Position numbers and translations under genes: made by a program | Shown: in pieces, positions 48,464 through 60,171 of the stretch | Layout: each line of letters begins with the position of its first letter | Position numbering within the stretch: position 1 is the stretch's first letter | Origin: Berberis thunbergii | Taxonomy: Eukaryota > Streptophyta > Magnoliopsida > Ranunculales > Berberidaceae | Direction of reading: 5' to 3' | NCBI GenBank assembly: GCA_003290165.1 | Contig: QNQO01000534.1 | Location: 558,001 to 622,000, forward strand | Length of the DNA: 64,000 bases | Notes under the pieces: model-generated | The model's input: only the letters and a program-made list of their open reading frames with translations | Told to the model about the DNA's origin: nothing | Database searches by the model: none

Positions 48464-48797
48464 AAAAACAAAACCCAAGAAGAAGTACATAGTATTATTT
48501 ACTAATAATATTGAAGTAATGGTGCATTTAAGGAAGAAAGAAGGGACTACGTACCAAGCAAGGTATGCTCATTTTTAGGTCATGTTACATGGTACATGGA
48601 AACTTGATAACGTGGTCGCAACGATGAACAAAGCATTGGAAATCAATAGAAAGAGCAAAGAAGAAGAAACTCTTATGATGTTTGGTAAAAAAAAAAAAAA
48701 AAAATTGTGTAAAGATTTTTGGGGGATGAAGAAAAAGAATCTATGACTTTTGTTGTTGTTTTTTAAATTTTAAATGTGAGAGAGAGGTGTTGTTCAT

Positions 48798-48803
48798 AAT
48801 AAA
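48798..48803 (+). terminator. Candidate polyadenylation signal of the Sec14-like gene
   Basis: AATAAA lies about 335 bp after the stop codon, within CATAATAAAAGTC. It is the clearest plant near-upstream element downstream of the gene. Confidence 0.45.
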
Positions 48804-50519
48804 AGTCTGAAAGAAGAAGAAGAAGAAGACCTTGTGTTTATTGGGATGAGAGTTTTGTTTAATTTGTTAATCATATTTTTGCTTATTGGTTTCAATGAAG
48901 GTCAGGGGAAGGGCAGAGTTGGTAAGAATATGTGTCGAGCTTTGTTGTTTGAGAAGTCAAATGGTTGAATACAGAGAGGTAGATTATTGGAAATTGTAAC
49001 TGATGGTGGTGGTGTTGCACACAATATTTGGCAGTGTTTGTCAGATTCTAAGTGGATGCAAGTGATCAAGGTTCTGTTTTTGGGGTCTGTATTTTGGACT
49101 TGAATGTTTGGACTTAAGGCATTGTTGGGTTAGTGGGGTTTAGTGATGTGGACAACAAAATGGTGGTTGTGTTGCTAACATCTTTGTAATCTACTGTTTG
49201 TCTCTATGGAATTTGAAGTAAGAGTGGAGGGAAGATGATGTTTCTGCACTTCAGTAGAGGCTACCCAATGGTTTCATTGTCTGGAAAAGCCTTAGAAATT
49301 GGTTTTAATCTGATGTCGAGAGTCCAGACTAATCATCTCTGAACAATGGCATGTAATCTGAACTTCAGATGTTTGGATTCTATGATTTGCTTGGTTTGGC
49401 TACTATTGAGAATATATAAATTCAATGTTCCAACTTAATGCATTTGTCTTTTTTTTTTTTTTTACCATTAGACCAATTGTTGTAAATAATATGCATATGA
49501 CTTGTCCAATTCTGTCCATTGTGAATATGTTTGGTTGTGACGAATTCAATTCCGAGCTAGGGGAAGGCTTTTATAAGATGTGATCATGATCAAACCTTCA
49601 CATATTTAACAGCACATTCCGCAAAATAAAGAGACTTAAATGGTTCATGAGTACGTTTCTGCAAATAATATGAATCGGGACAGTCTTCCACAATGGTACT
49701 GCCTTACTTTTCTCTTCTATGTCTACGGATTCTACTCACCTTTATATAAGGCCAAGAGTCCAAAAATACATTCCCCCCCAAGCATTGAACGAGGATTTTT
49801 TTTTCACCCACCTCCCAGTTTAGACCTTTACATCCCATTAAGGATTATGGTGCACACCACAAAGTAGTGTCAGCTTAACCTCATATTGGGTATTTATTTA
49901 TTTATTTTTCATTAATTGACTCAGCTTTCTAATCTCATGGCCTTGATAGGTTTGATGGGTCGAACATATGTAATAACTTTTATGTGTTTCCCAGTAATTA
50001 GCCTGATTTTAATCTAGCTTTGTGCCTTTCATAGGTCAAACCTATTTAACTATACCTTTTTTTTATTCCTATGGGATTCTTTTGATTGTTTTACTGAAAT
50101 TTCTGAGATTTCAGAGGCATGAATGGTTTCAAATCATCGTTGCAGTTATGGAAATTATATGGGATATTAGGTATAAAGTTTTTTTTTAGGGAACAAAAGT
50201 GACCATTGAAAAGGTCAGACACAAACTTGCAATGAAATTGAAGTTCTGACAGGCATTGAGATTCTGAATACAATGAAATGCGCTAGTTTTGCATTATGAA
50301 GTGTCAGTTGGAACAATCAAGATGTAAGTGAATTTGTTGTATAGCCTGAATCTATTAGCACTAATAAAACCAAAAATGTGACTGCCAAAAAAAACAAAAT
50401 TCAGATTATCTACCTATGGTGATCAGCACAAAAGAGACTGCCACATATATATTAACACTAATACAAACAGAGCAAACTGTTAACCAAGGAGACGGCTAAA
50501 AACACAAGGTGAGTGCAAT
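48804..50519. other. Intergenic between the Sec14-like and YIF1 genes (tail to tail)
   Basis: No coding region is supported; the frame at 49640-49867 lacks motifs. The two flanking genes converge here, so both 3' UTRs lie in this stretch. Confidence 0.5.
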
Positions 50520-51881
50520 TTAAGCTCCAACACTCCCAAGCCAAATAAACAAAGGAAACTGGGCCAGAGCCATGAAGAGCAAGAGATAGTGATGTCTGCT
50601 TGAATCGTAACTCCTGACCTCTGCAAACAGGACTCTCTTCATTGTCTTCACCAAGAAAATCCCCATGCACAAGCATGTCCATGGCATCAAGAAATAGTAC
50701 GAGTAACTCCAAATGATCCTTCCCAGAACAGCCACGCACATCCCTGTAAAGGCATATCCGGCATATGCCACTATGTCTAGCAAAGGTGCCTCCCCACTCC
50801 CCAAAGAATAGAGCAACACTTTCAGCAGCAAGACTTGAAAAAACCAGCCTAGCAGACCCTTCGAGAACTGCAAGCTTAAAGCTTCTGGGCTGAACCTGTA
50901 CCATAAAACGGAAAAAACCAATGAGTAAATTAATAAACAAGTAACTGTTGTATAAGCAAGATTCCGTAGTTAAGTTCTTACTTTCCAAGAAGACCCAATG
51001 AGAAGCCAGCGAGAACCACATAGGTACCAAATGCCATTAGTGGGATGTACAAGTCTGGAGCATTGATATCATATACTGGGGGTTTATAGGAAAGTCTGCC
51101 TCCTACAGGCTCTGTTATCCTTGTCCAATGCCCCTGAGCAAGAAACAATCAGGAGTATGAGATACCAGCCCCTTGTAAGAAAGAGAGATTTCTACAGAAG
51201 ATCAGATGAGTTGACGCTTTACCCTATGTAAGAATGGAAATAGTACGATCTTCAATTTGTTTCTTACATACTGGTCATTTACTTGGAAATAGTACTGAGG
51301 ATCTGAGAAATACCTGCTTATCTGCTCAATCAATAAAAATGTGAATTATTACCCTTCTCATGAACTACAAACATGTCAAGATGCTAATGCAGATTTTAAA
51401 CTTCATCTCCCATGAGACAACTCTATCCATCTGAATAGAAGCTTGGCCGACCAACTATATGTAGAAGCACTGCCTTATGGCTGCCAGTCAGATGGGCCGA
51501 ATTATCAGTGCACTGCAAATTTCAGGTGAATCAATTTAAGTTGTGGCCAACTACTTCATGCAAAGCCAAAACCTTTTGTGTACCAAACGAGACAGCTATA
51601 TCAGTGAACCAAGGGCTTAAAGCTACTTTCTATAAGTGTAACATAATAGTGTATTTTTAATTCCCTTCAGTTTCTATCAAACTTTTCTTTCCATATATTA
51701 TGCAACATACATTGCTTTGCACATACTCGGAGCTCGATCCCAAGATCTTCTCGCCATATGCACCCAGCCCACCTCGAATGAGCCCTGCACCAGCGCCTGA
51801 GAATGCATTCTCAAATGGACTAGGCTGGGGGTTGAAGGGGGGTCTTGGTATCCCACGCTGGCCTCCCACATTATCATACAT
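50520..51881 (-). CDS. YIF1: YIF1-family ER-Golgi membrane protein, four coding exons
   Basis: Coding exons (minus): 51881-51711, 51321-51223, 51133-50982 and 50895-50520, all with GT-AG introns and matching phases, giving 265 residues. The cytosolic N-terminus ([12 protein letters not shown], then [17 protein letters not shown]) and the conserved [18 protein letters not shown] and [15 protein letters not shown] blocks are diagnostic of YIF1. About five hydrophobic segments follow ([85 protein letters not shown]). YIF1 works with YIP1 proteins and Rab GTPases in ER-to-Golgi transport. The ATG lies two bases after an acceptor (TTACAG|CT), so a leader intron is expected. The C-terminus (GSVGA) is a few residues shorter than I expect for plant members. 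Confidence 0.93.
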
Positions 51882-53099
51882 AGCTGTAATATAGAGGGAA
51901 AAAAAGAGACAAGGAATAAGTATCAATTCAAATTTCAAAGTGAATGCTGATAAATGGGATACGTTCACAGAAAACTCGACATGGAACCATTAAAGAGCCA
52001 ATATGCCTACATTTGTTGACATTAACTATATATTGATAATAAAATCTTAAATTTTTCAATAAAACTTCAGCTCTGAAATTATACCGGTAGGTCTTAGCCC
52101 CTCTTATTTTATTAAAAAAAGGACTAATCCTCAGAGGAAATTGTGACTAATTCTAATAGGAAAACTTCAAAAAAATCATATAATAAATACTGCCACCCTT
52201 ATTTTATCAATTCCTAAAGCATTACTTGCATCTAAACTAAAAGATGATCTTTGTATAATAAAAGGGAAACAAATTCAACCCATAAATGGAAAGACAGTAA
52301 CTTGATGTAAATTGCACGAGCACCAGTATTTTAATAGTAAAGCTTTTCTTTCTCGTGGAAATTTAATACTGATCAGAAAGAAGTACAAAGTGACAGAATA
52401 AAAACACATAAGAAGTTTTCCATCAAGAACCCAAACAAAGTTCTATACAGAAACGTGAAAAAAAAAACAAATCAATACACAACCTGTCAAAAGGGCACTC
52501 TCAACCAAAGCTATATGTCTGCCGAATCAGTTCAACCCTTCTGAAAACAACACGATCAGGAAAAATATGCCATCAAAAGTTTTGATCTACCGACAATCCC
52601 ACTCTTCAAATAAATCTAATTTTTACAGACATCACATTCTTCCATATTGCATGATAGACTAGGAAAGCAAAACATCTTGCATTCCAACATATACCCATCC
52701 TATTCCTCCCTTACAATTGAATAGGGCTAAACAAAAAACTGATCAAACTGTTTAAACCGACTGAACTGATCAAAACGATTTGGTTCGGTTCGGTTTTAAA
52801 AAATTCATAACCGAAATGGTCAGTTCGGTTTTCGGTTTCTATGTGATTTTAACCGACAAAACTGAACCGATGGAATACATATAATAAATAATATATATTT
52901 TATGTAAAAACATTATAATATGTTTAAAATAGTCGGTCGGTTCGATTTTATTTTAGTTTAAGTCAGTTCGGTTCGGTTACGGTTTGCATAAATTAGAATC
53001 AGTTCGATTTCGGTTTGAAAATTTTGAAACTGACCAAAGTTGGTTCGGTTCACGGTTTAGGCGAAAAACTGAACCATCGGTTTGGTTTTCATACCAACA
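51882..53099. other. Probable leader intron of YIF1, with CGGTT-rich repeat
   Basis: The sequence 5' of the YIF1 ATG starts with a good acceptor, so this stretch is intronic or intergenic. At 52740-53100 it carries CGGTTCGGTT / AACCGAACC motifs like those at 24000-24300, starting TAGGGCTAAACAAAAA. No exon was recognised. Confidence 0.45.
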
Positions 53100-53199
53100 A
53101 TTGAAGAGGTTCCGCTTCTTCCCAATCAAATAAATTTCTAGTAGGATGGATATTCTAAGTCCTATCAACTTCCACCCAAACTCCTAAACCAACCTGAAT

Positions 53200-54630
53200 T
53201 TCCTTGAGGATGCCAAGAAAAGCCTAGGAAGTAGCTCCCTAAGAGATCTAATACCCTATCAGCATCATGCTGAAACCAAATGCAATCCTACTTCCAACTT
53301 TGAGGCCTAACCCTCGCACGAATTTGTTGGAAAACTGAGGTACCTTGGACACTTAGAGAGCCACCAATCTTTTTCTATCTCATGTTTAGCCACAATGATT
53401 TTCCTCCACAAAGCATCATTTCTTTTTCAAAGCATCACAACAATATGCTAAGGAGTAAGGAGAGCATGATTCATGGCTTTTAAAAGGCCTAATACCTAGA
53501 TCACCTTTGTCTTTTGGCGTACAAACAAATCCCATTTAAGACATGAACCACACGAGAACTCCGAACCTTAAAAAGTTCTAGCCTCCATGTTTTACAATGG
53601 TATCTGAGATGTAAAACATTCACATGTAGTAAACGGGTATATTGAACATCGTTAATCAAAGTGAGTCTCCCCCTTTTGAAAGAAGTATATTCTTCCCAAC
53701 CCTGTTTTCATTTCAATTACCAAGTTCCACATCTCCTTACTTTCTCCAAGTGAAGCCCAAAGGTAACCCCAAGTAAGTGATAGGCAAATAATCCACCTCA
53801 CACGCAAACATAGTGGGAGCCTCATTGCTTTACCTCAAGCTCTCACCAGTTCCCACAATCTGTCTTTTGAGTCCCAATGCACGTTCAAACACTTAGATAA
53901 ATAGAAATTTGGGGCTTTCCACGTTATGCAAATCATTGTTGATAAAGAAGATAGTATCATCTGTAAATTGAAAGTGGTAAACGTTCGAGGAATCACACCA
54001 CCTTTGAAGTGTTTCGAAAATTTGAGCTCACAAGCTTTTTGCACCATCCTACTAAGGGCGTGACAAGGGATTTCCTTGTCTAACACCCCTATATGCCTTT
54101 AATAACTCCACATGAGATCCTCCCACTAGAATTAAAATGGTAACTGTTAAGAGACAAAATTGAATTCACTCCAGCCACCCATTACCAAAAACCATCCTTT
54201 TCCTAACATAAAGAAAAAAATCTCATTGATTCAAGGCTTCAAGCTGCTACATGGGTTTGGTATGCAAGGAAGACTCTGAAAAGGCTTATATCTAGCGTCA
54301 TTAGACATCTCAGAAAACCTTTTTCCAATGATCTTATACGGATTAGGGAGACTAATAGGACGGAATGGTTTGATGTTGGAAGACCCTTGGGGATGAGGAT
54401 AAGAAAAGTACGGTTGATCCGCCAATCAAGCAAGGAAAACACGTGAAACTCCCTCGCCGCCTCCATAACATTGTCTCCCAAAACTGACAAAACTTCTTGC
54501 AAAGGAAAACCATTGGTCCGAAGCTTTTCGCTCTCACAACTTCTTTGTTGTTTTTTCGTCACAAGTTTTCAATGCCCCAAAATCTCTTCTTCACTAAACT
54601 CCACTTCCAATAAATCCCTTTGCTTCAAAA
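53200..54630 (-). pseudogene. LINE reverse-transcriptase fragment, copy 1
   Basis: Pieces on the minus strand: RINRTFLILIPK and SNIKPFRPISLPNPYKIIGK (54231-54562), an RT catalytic FTDD in place of FADD at 53956-53961, and a post-RT relic (WDLFVRQKTK, VLGLLKAMN) near 53460-53560. Frames are broken many times. The part from 53809 is duplicated at 55507-56325. Confidence 0.82.
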
Positions 54631-54636
54631 AAGCAC

Positions 54637-54845
54637 CTGTAATACCCTGAGTGGGCGGGCTCTGAGGCTGGCAGCTCCATGTGTGGGCGGGCACAAGAGG
54701 CTGGTATGCTACCTCGGTGTTATAGTCTCACATTGCCTGGGTGAGGGATAGAGATGCACTATATATGTACGAGTTTGGATCTACATGACACAACGCGTTT
54801 TAAAGTTGTGCGGGTAGTTAGGTTGGGCCCAGAGCGGACAATATT
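54637..54845. repeat. Copy-1-specific insertion with LTR-like sequence
   Basis: GTCTCACATTGCCTGGGTG, CACTATATATGTACGAG and GTTGGGCCCAGAGCGGACAA occur here but not in the duplicated copy at 56325. This combination is common in plant dispersed repeats of LTR type; the family is uncertain. Confidence 0.4.
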
Positions 54846-54953
54846 GTGCTATATATGCATGGAGACGAACATTCAAACTAATTTCCAATCCTAACTTATT
54901 AGTCAGGTATTTTAAGAAATCTCCTATGATATTCATCTGCAGCTATATTATAA

Positions 54954-54988
<35 letters not shown>
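54954..54988. repeat. (ATA)n microsatellite
   Basis: About eleven ATA/TAA units. The paralogous position near 56785 has only a few units. Confidence 0.9.
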
Positions 54989-54990
<2 letters not shown>

Positions 54991-55176
54991 TTACAAAAAA
55001 TTATAATAACAATCTACTTTAGCATAAAATAAAAAGGGAGGAATTTACCTCAATATTTAAAGGAATCAATCTGCTAATTCATTTTCAACTAGCCACAATG
55101 AGGGAAACATTGTTGCTTGAGCACCAATAATTCACCATACCCCACTCCCCGCAAAAAAATAAAAACAAACCAATAA

Positions 55177-55370
55177 CTAGGGGTAGGCAAACGGGTTGAG
55201 GAACCGCGGATCCAAACCGAACCAGACCGTTTTACTCAAAACAGATCGATTTTTATTTTTAAAATTATGAAACGATTCGGTTCGGTTCGGTTCCGGTTCC
55301 TCAATTTTTGTTTAAAACAGTTCAGTTCAGTTCCGATCCGATAATTAAACAGTTAGATAATAAATTTAAA
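55177..55370. repeat. CGGTTCGGTT-rich repeat with hAT-like left end
   Basis: It begins TAGGGGTAGGCAAACGGG and continues with CGGTTCGGTTCGGTTCCGG. The left end resembles a hAT terminus; no right terminus or duplication was found. Confidence 0.45.
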
Positions 55371-55393
55371 ACCAGAGCCAGTTTCACAACAAT

Positions 55394-55473
55394 GTCTATA
55401 TGGCCGAGTGGTTAAGGAGACAGATTTGAAATCTGTTGGGCTTACGCCCGCGCAGGTTCGAACCCAGTTGACG
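55394..55473 (+). tRNA. tRNA-Ser(UGA), probably a pseudogene
   Basis: The A-box TGGCCGAGTGG, a perfect anticodon stem (ACAGA/TCTGT) around TTTGAAA with anticodon TGA at 55427-55429, the long variable arm GGGC-TTAC-GCCC and the B-box GGTTCGAACCC identify a class II tRNA-Ser. A T-run terminator follows directly. The 3' half is damaged: the T-stem GCAGG faces CCAGT, and the acceptor GTCTATA pairs only partly with AGTTGAC. Against the usual plant serine tRNA it looks about 3 nt short after the T-loop. It is not expected to fold normally. Confidence 0.6.
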
Positions 55474-55506
55474 TTTTTACTTTTTTTTTTTTTTTTTCTT
55501 CATTTA

Positions 55507-56540
55507 ACATAGTGGCAGCCTCATTGCTTTACCTCAAGCTCTCACCAGTTCCCACAATCTAGCTTTTGAGTCCCAATGCATGTTCAAACACTTAAATAGA
55601 AATTTAAGGTTTTCCATGTTATGCAAATCATTGTCAATAAAGAAGACACTATCATCTGTAAATTGAAGGTGGTATATGTTCAAGGAATCACACCACCTTT
55701 GAAATGTTTCGAAAATTTGAGCTCACAAGCTTTTTGCACCGTCCTACTAAGGGCGTGACAAGGGATTCTCTTGTCTAACACCCCTATATGCCTTTAATAA
55801 CTCCACATGAGATCCTCCCACTAGAATTAAAATGGTAATTGTTAAGAGGCAAAATTGAATTCACTCCAGCCACCTATTACCAAAAACCATCCTTTTCCTA
55901 ATATAAAGAAACAAATCTCATTGATTCAAGGCTTCAAGCTGCTACATGGGTTTTGTATGCAAGGCAGACTCTGAAAAAGGCTTATATCTAGCGCCATTAG
56001 ACATCTCATAAAGCCTTTTTCCAATGATCTTATACTGATTAAGGAGACTAATAGGACGGAATGGTTTAATGTTGGAAGACCCTTGGGGATGAGGGTAAGA
56101 TAAGTACGGTTGATCCACTAATCAAGCAAGGAAAACACGTGAAACTCCCTCGCCGCCTCCATAACATTGTCTCCCAAAACTGACAAAACTTCTTGCAAAG
56201 GAAAACCATTGGTCCAAAGCTTTTCGCTCTCACAGCTTCTTTGTCATTTTTTCGTCACAAGTTTTTAATGCCCAAAATCTCCTCTTCACTAAACTCCACT
56301 GCCAATAAATCCCTTTGCTCCAAAAAGGCACCAATCAAGTGTATGCCACCATTCATTAGGAGCATTATAGAGACTCCAAAAGTATTTATCCACATGCTCA
56401 TGAATAGTCGTTTCATCTTCCACGAGCCGACCATCGATGTTGACTTGAGGCTAGACAAATCCTTGATCCGTGTTCTCATACTAACAAAAGCGTGAAAATA
56501 TTTGTTATTCCCATCCCTTACCCCTTTCACCCTTGCTTTT
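55507..56540 (-). pseudogene. LINE reverse-transcriptase fragment, copy 2
   Basis: This is a direct duplicate of 53809-54630 at an offset of about 1.7 kb, with catalytic FTDD at 55651-55656. It extends further 5', with the pre-RT block DGNNKYFHAFVSMRTRI and FSEEEIL at 56255-56530. It is broken by frameshifts and stops, and starts just after the tRNA-Ser relic and its T-run. Confidence 0.82.
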
Positions 56541-56679
56541 GCCTAAGAACATTTTCCGTTTCCATGTTTGAAATGTATCAATGTATTTGAGGAACATATT
56601 TGATCCACACAAGCATCAGCTAGGATTGAGAAAACAAAGTATATGACTATCAAGCAGATCCTATGTTTGACCATTATTG

Positions 56680-57000
56680 CTGAATATGCACGGAGACGAA
56701 CATTCAAACTAATTTCCAATCCTAACTTATTAGTAAGGTATTTTAAGATATCTCCTATGATATTCATCTGCAACTATATTATAAAATAATAATAATATAA
56801 AATCTACAAAAAATTATAATAACAATCTAGTTTAGCATAAAATAAAAAGGGAGGAATTTACTTGAATATTTAAAGGAATCAATTTGCTAATTCATTTTCA
56901 ACTAGCCACAGTGAGGGAAACATTGTTAGTTTAGCAACAATAATTCAACATACCCCACTCCCCGCAAAAAAAATAAAAACAACCCAATAACTATAATGCA
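56680..57000. repeat. Direct duplicate of 54845-55165
   Basis: Both start near GGAGACGAACATTCAAACTA and end in CATACCCCACTCCCCGCAAA. With the LINE pieces they show that one block of about 1.35 kb was duplicated. Confidence 0.85.
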
Positions 57001-57967
57001 GAAACTTAATCACGGCATAATAATGATTTTTCTATATATTGCATAATAACTAACTTGGTAGAATAACACAATTGTTTTACCTTTCTTACAAGAGAAACAA
57101 CTACTAAGGTGTAAAGGCGTTGAACAGATCTTTCAGCCTAAGATTCCTCCTTCACAAGCAAGGCAATATGACAACCAATCTGCATAACAATATAAATCGC
57201 CACAACTGTTAACCAATGGCACAATGCACTAAAAAGTGATAACCCAATTCCCAAACAAAGAGTAAAGAAAAAGATCAAAGAGGGAATGTAAAAAAAAATT
57301 GTGAATGGGATTCATGAAAAAGGAAGAAAGAAACACAGTTTCATTATCATTCTTTTCGTATTCTCAAAACCGGGCATCTAAGTTGTTATGATTAAACTAA
57401 AGAAGACTCCATAAGCAATGAAACTAAACACGCTATACATTTCCGTAATGTTTGTTTTTCAATTCCCAATTCAAAATTAAGAAGAAAAAATCCCCTTTTA
57501 TTCAAGTATACATGATAGAACTAAACATTTTTTTTTCTTTTTTACTGAAATTCCACCAAAATTGAAAGTTTCTATCACAAAATCCATCAACAAAGCCGAT
57601 TATACTTATTCCAGACTTTGAACATATTTTCGCAATATTCGATCAATTATAACTAAAAAGGCGAAATTTATACTCATAAAATGAAACTTCGACGGGCATG
57701 AACGCATCTTAAAAATTCGATCAAACACACAAATTCCACACCGAAAAACCTATCTTTCCCGTACCTATCACCTTTCCTATTGTATCAGGTCTAGTTTCGA
57801 GACTAGGAACATAAATCTCCTTCACAGAGAAACTTGAAACGCATAAATTAGGGTTTCGATGAGATTAAAGAGGAGACCTAGTTGTTGTTTCGTTTCGTTA
57901 TAGTAAAAGATCTAACATAGAACATAAGAATAGAAGAGAAGAAATCAATAGAGATGGATTGAACGTA
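57001..57967. other. Probable 5' part of the YIF1 leader intron
   Basis: AT-rich, no gene. On the minus strand it starts with GTACGTTC, a plausible donor, and includes GAAACCCTAATTTATGC, a composition common near plant leader introns. Confidence 0.3.
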
Positions 57968-58110
57968 CCAAAGAGAAAGAGAGAGAGATGTCGCTCTTTC
58001 GTTTTTGCTGGAATCAGATGACGAAAAGATCGATAGTTTAAATTGGAAGGCGTTTACTGCAACTCCAAGGAATCGACAAGCAAGGAAGGCTCTCTTAGAG
58101 AGCTTTGGCC
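57968..58110 (-). promoter_or_regulatory. Candidate 5' UTR exon of YIF1
   Basis: The minus strand has a pyrimidine-rich leader (ACATCTCTCTCTCTTTCTC) ending CTTTG|GTACGTTC, a consensus donor. Splicing to the acceptor 2 nt before the YIF1 ATG (51884) would remove about 6.1 kb. No other equally good donor was noticed closer. This is inference only; a TATA-like TTTATAATT lies near 58226-58237. Confidence 0.3.
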
Positions 58111-58319
58111 TGGTCTGGTGTGGGTACGTATGGGTGTGTTTATTTCCACTTTCCCACCACTTCTGTGGAAATTGTATGGAAGTTGCTAATTGCTTGTTTA
58201 AGGTTAAGGATGTATTTGATTACTTGGAAATTATAAATTTTCGCGAGTGATCACAGTATAATTTTTTTTTTTTTTTTTTTTTTAATTATAGTTGAGATTT
58301 GTTGTCTGTCTCAGTAATG

Positions 58320-58429
58320 GGCTTGTCTAACTGGCGAGGAAACGAGGGAGGAGGGTGGAACCCTCCATCCCACTCGAGATGTGTGCACTCCCCTCCCTCG
58401 TCCGTTTCCTCGCTAGTTAGAATTCCCCC
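58320..58429. mobile_element. Foldback MITE, CGAGGAAA family, copy 7
   Basis: 110 bp with arms GTCTAACTGGCGAGGAAACG and, inverted, TTCTAACTAGCGAGGAAACG. The flanks TCAGTAATG (58311-58319) and TCACTAATA (58430-58438) match at 7 of 9 bases, so the target duplication has drifted. Confidence 0.8.
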
Positions 58430-58438
58430 TCACTAATA

Positions 58439-58951
58439 GAATGGGCAAAAAAGAGCAAGGATATCAGGGCTAGAAGTAGAGTGTGACGTTTGAATACAAT
58501 TCAGATAAATTATCTTTCAGGACAACAATGGCGTTGGCATTGTCTAGGAGAGGGGCATTTTGGAGTTCATCCAAGGCCTTAAGGGTTTCCGAAACATTAA
58601 GGTTAATATTACAGAAATCTCTTTCATTCCATCTAGTGAGACAATGGCTGAGCTTTTTAGTTTTAAGATGAAAATTGTGGGCTGGGTAGGATGGTGTCGG
58701 GAAGTCCAAGAAAAATCAATGAGTTGGCGACACCCAAGGTCCCTAGTCCATAGGTGGAAGAACCTAAAGAGTTTGGGGCCTTTACTGACATTCGAGACAA
58801 ACTGTAACGAGATGGCTCTATGATTATAGTTTGAAGGGTGTGGTTATTGTTGTCAAACAGACCATCCAAAAATGAAAGATCTAGTTGACATGGAATTTGG
58901 ATTCCATTTTTCTTGTGGAAATTGCCTTTTTTTTTTTTTTTTTTTTTTTTA
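58439..58951. other. Intergenic, possible LINE relic
   Basis: The minus frames 58470-58869 (LTRWNERDFCNIN, SLIFLGLPDTILPSP) faintly resemble the linker region of plant LINE ORF2, but I could not confirm RT motifs. No other feature was seen. Confidence 0.3.
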
Positions 58952-59716
58952 ATGTTTTTCTTTCTCCTACTTTTTTTAGTGAAAATATTTGTTTAGCTCT
59001 CATGTAAAATTTATATTGAAAATTTTGGTCACAACTCTTAACGGAAGTTAAATGATCTCAGGGTTTCTTGCCAGTCAACTTGGTCGGCTAGGCTTGACAT
59101 TTAGAAATGATCGATGGCCTAAAGGTGTTGATAATCCATATGACCTTTAAATGGGGCGTAGACATGTTTGGGCATTGCGTATGTTCATTAAGCAAATATA
59201 TTAACTTTATGCATCATCGTAGAGATGGATGCATTTTCAGCATCTCTAGGATGATGGATGGTGATGGACCGGCCTTGCGTGGACCTCGCTCCCTAGCAAG
59301 GCTCTTTGTTATGTGATTTGACAAATACGTACAAAGAGTATAAAATTATGCATGTTGTTGGAGTGAGCATTGTGGGCTACAATGTATGTGAATTAGCTTA
59401 TGCAACTTACATATGCATTATCGTCATTGAAGCTACTTTGAAAGGATGAGGAGACATGCTAAGAAACGACTCAAATAGAACATGAGACCTTCTAGGGAGC
59501 GAGGTAAGGGGGGAGGCCTCCTCCTCGAGATAAGCGATGTGGCACATCTCGAGGTGATTCCACTCATCTCGAGCTCGTTCCCTAGACTTTCTGATAGAAC
59601 ATAAAGTAAAAAAGAAAAGTGGATAAAAGGTGATTGAAAAGTTGTGCAAGACAAATCGTTGGGTAGACGAACAATTTAAGTCAAGAACTTTATGATAAAG
59701 GAATGATTGTGAATTA
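58952..59716. repeat. Long direct repeat, left copy
   Basis: It matches 63237-64000 at a constant offset of 4285 bp with very few differences. The right copy is cut by the window end, so the full length is unknown. It contains a CGAGGAAA-family MITE at 59484-59593. Confidence 0.92.
59484..59593. mobile_element. Foldback MITE, CGAGGAAA family, copy 8 (diverged)
   Basis: 110 bp flanked by ATAGAACAT (59475-59483 and 59594-59602). The arms are CTTCTAGGGAGCGAGGTAAG and, inverted, AGTCTAGGGAACGAGCTCG. The GGAGCGAGG core is shared with the other copies but the arms are shorter. Confidence 0.78.
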
Positions 59717-59719
59717 GAT

Positions 59720-60138
59720 TCAAGTTACTTGCATGCCTTAGTTAAGGTACAAGATTACAAGCTATCAATGTCTATTGCCTAACTGGTACTCTACCACATA
59801 AGAAAAACTTTGTCGAGTCATTTTTTTTTCTTCTGAATTCCCTGCTAATAGAGCCACTGCCTTTTGGTAGTTGAATATCGGGTAAACAATAACCTAGACA
59901 ACTCTTTTATCTCCAACTTCTAACAATTCCTTTTATATTGTGTAATAGACTTAAATCACAACTAGCAAGTAATATGTCGTTCCAATAGGTCTATAAAAAA
60001 AGAAACTTGCTCCTACTGATTTAGGTACCACTAAGTGAATCCTTTAACTCGAAGTGTCATTTTCGCTTCATGGATTCTTAGGTACCACTTACCAGAGGAG
60101 TCATTGGTATCGACTTCCTTAACATGCACACCTTATTT
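59720..60138. other. Intergenic, no gene seen
   Basis: No coding, RNA or repeat structure is supported here. Confidence 0.45.
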
Positions 60139-60171
60139 CTAGAAGCCAAACCATTGGTTCATGCACATTAA

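Noticed and set aside
58470..58869. Possible LINE ORF2 linker on the minus strand
   Set aside because: Similarity is faint and no RT catalytic motif is present, so it is left as an uncertain note under intergenic sequence.
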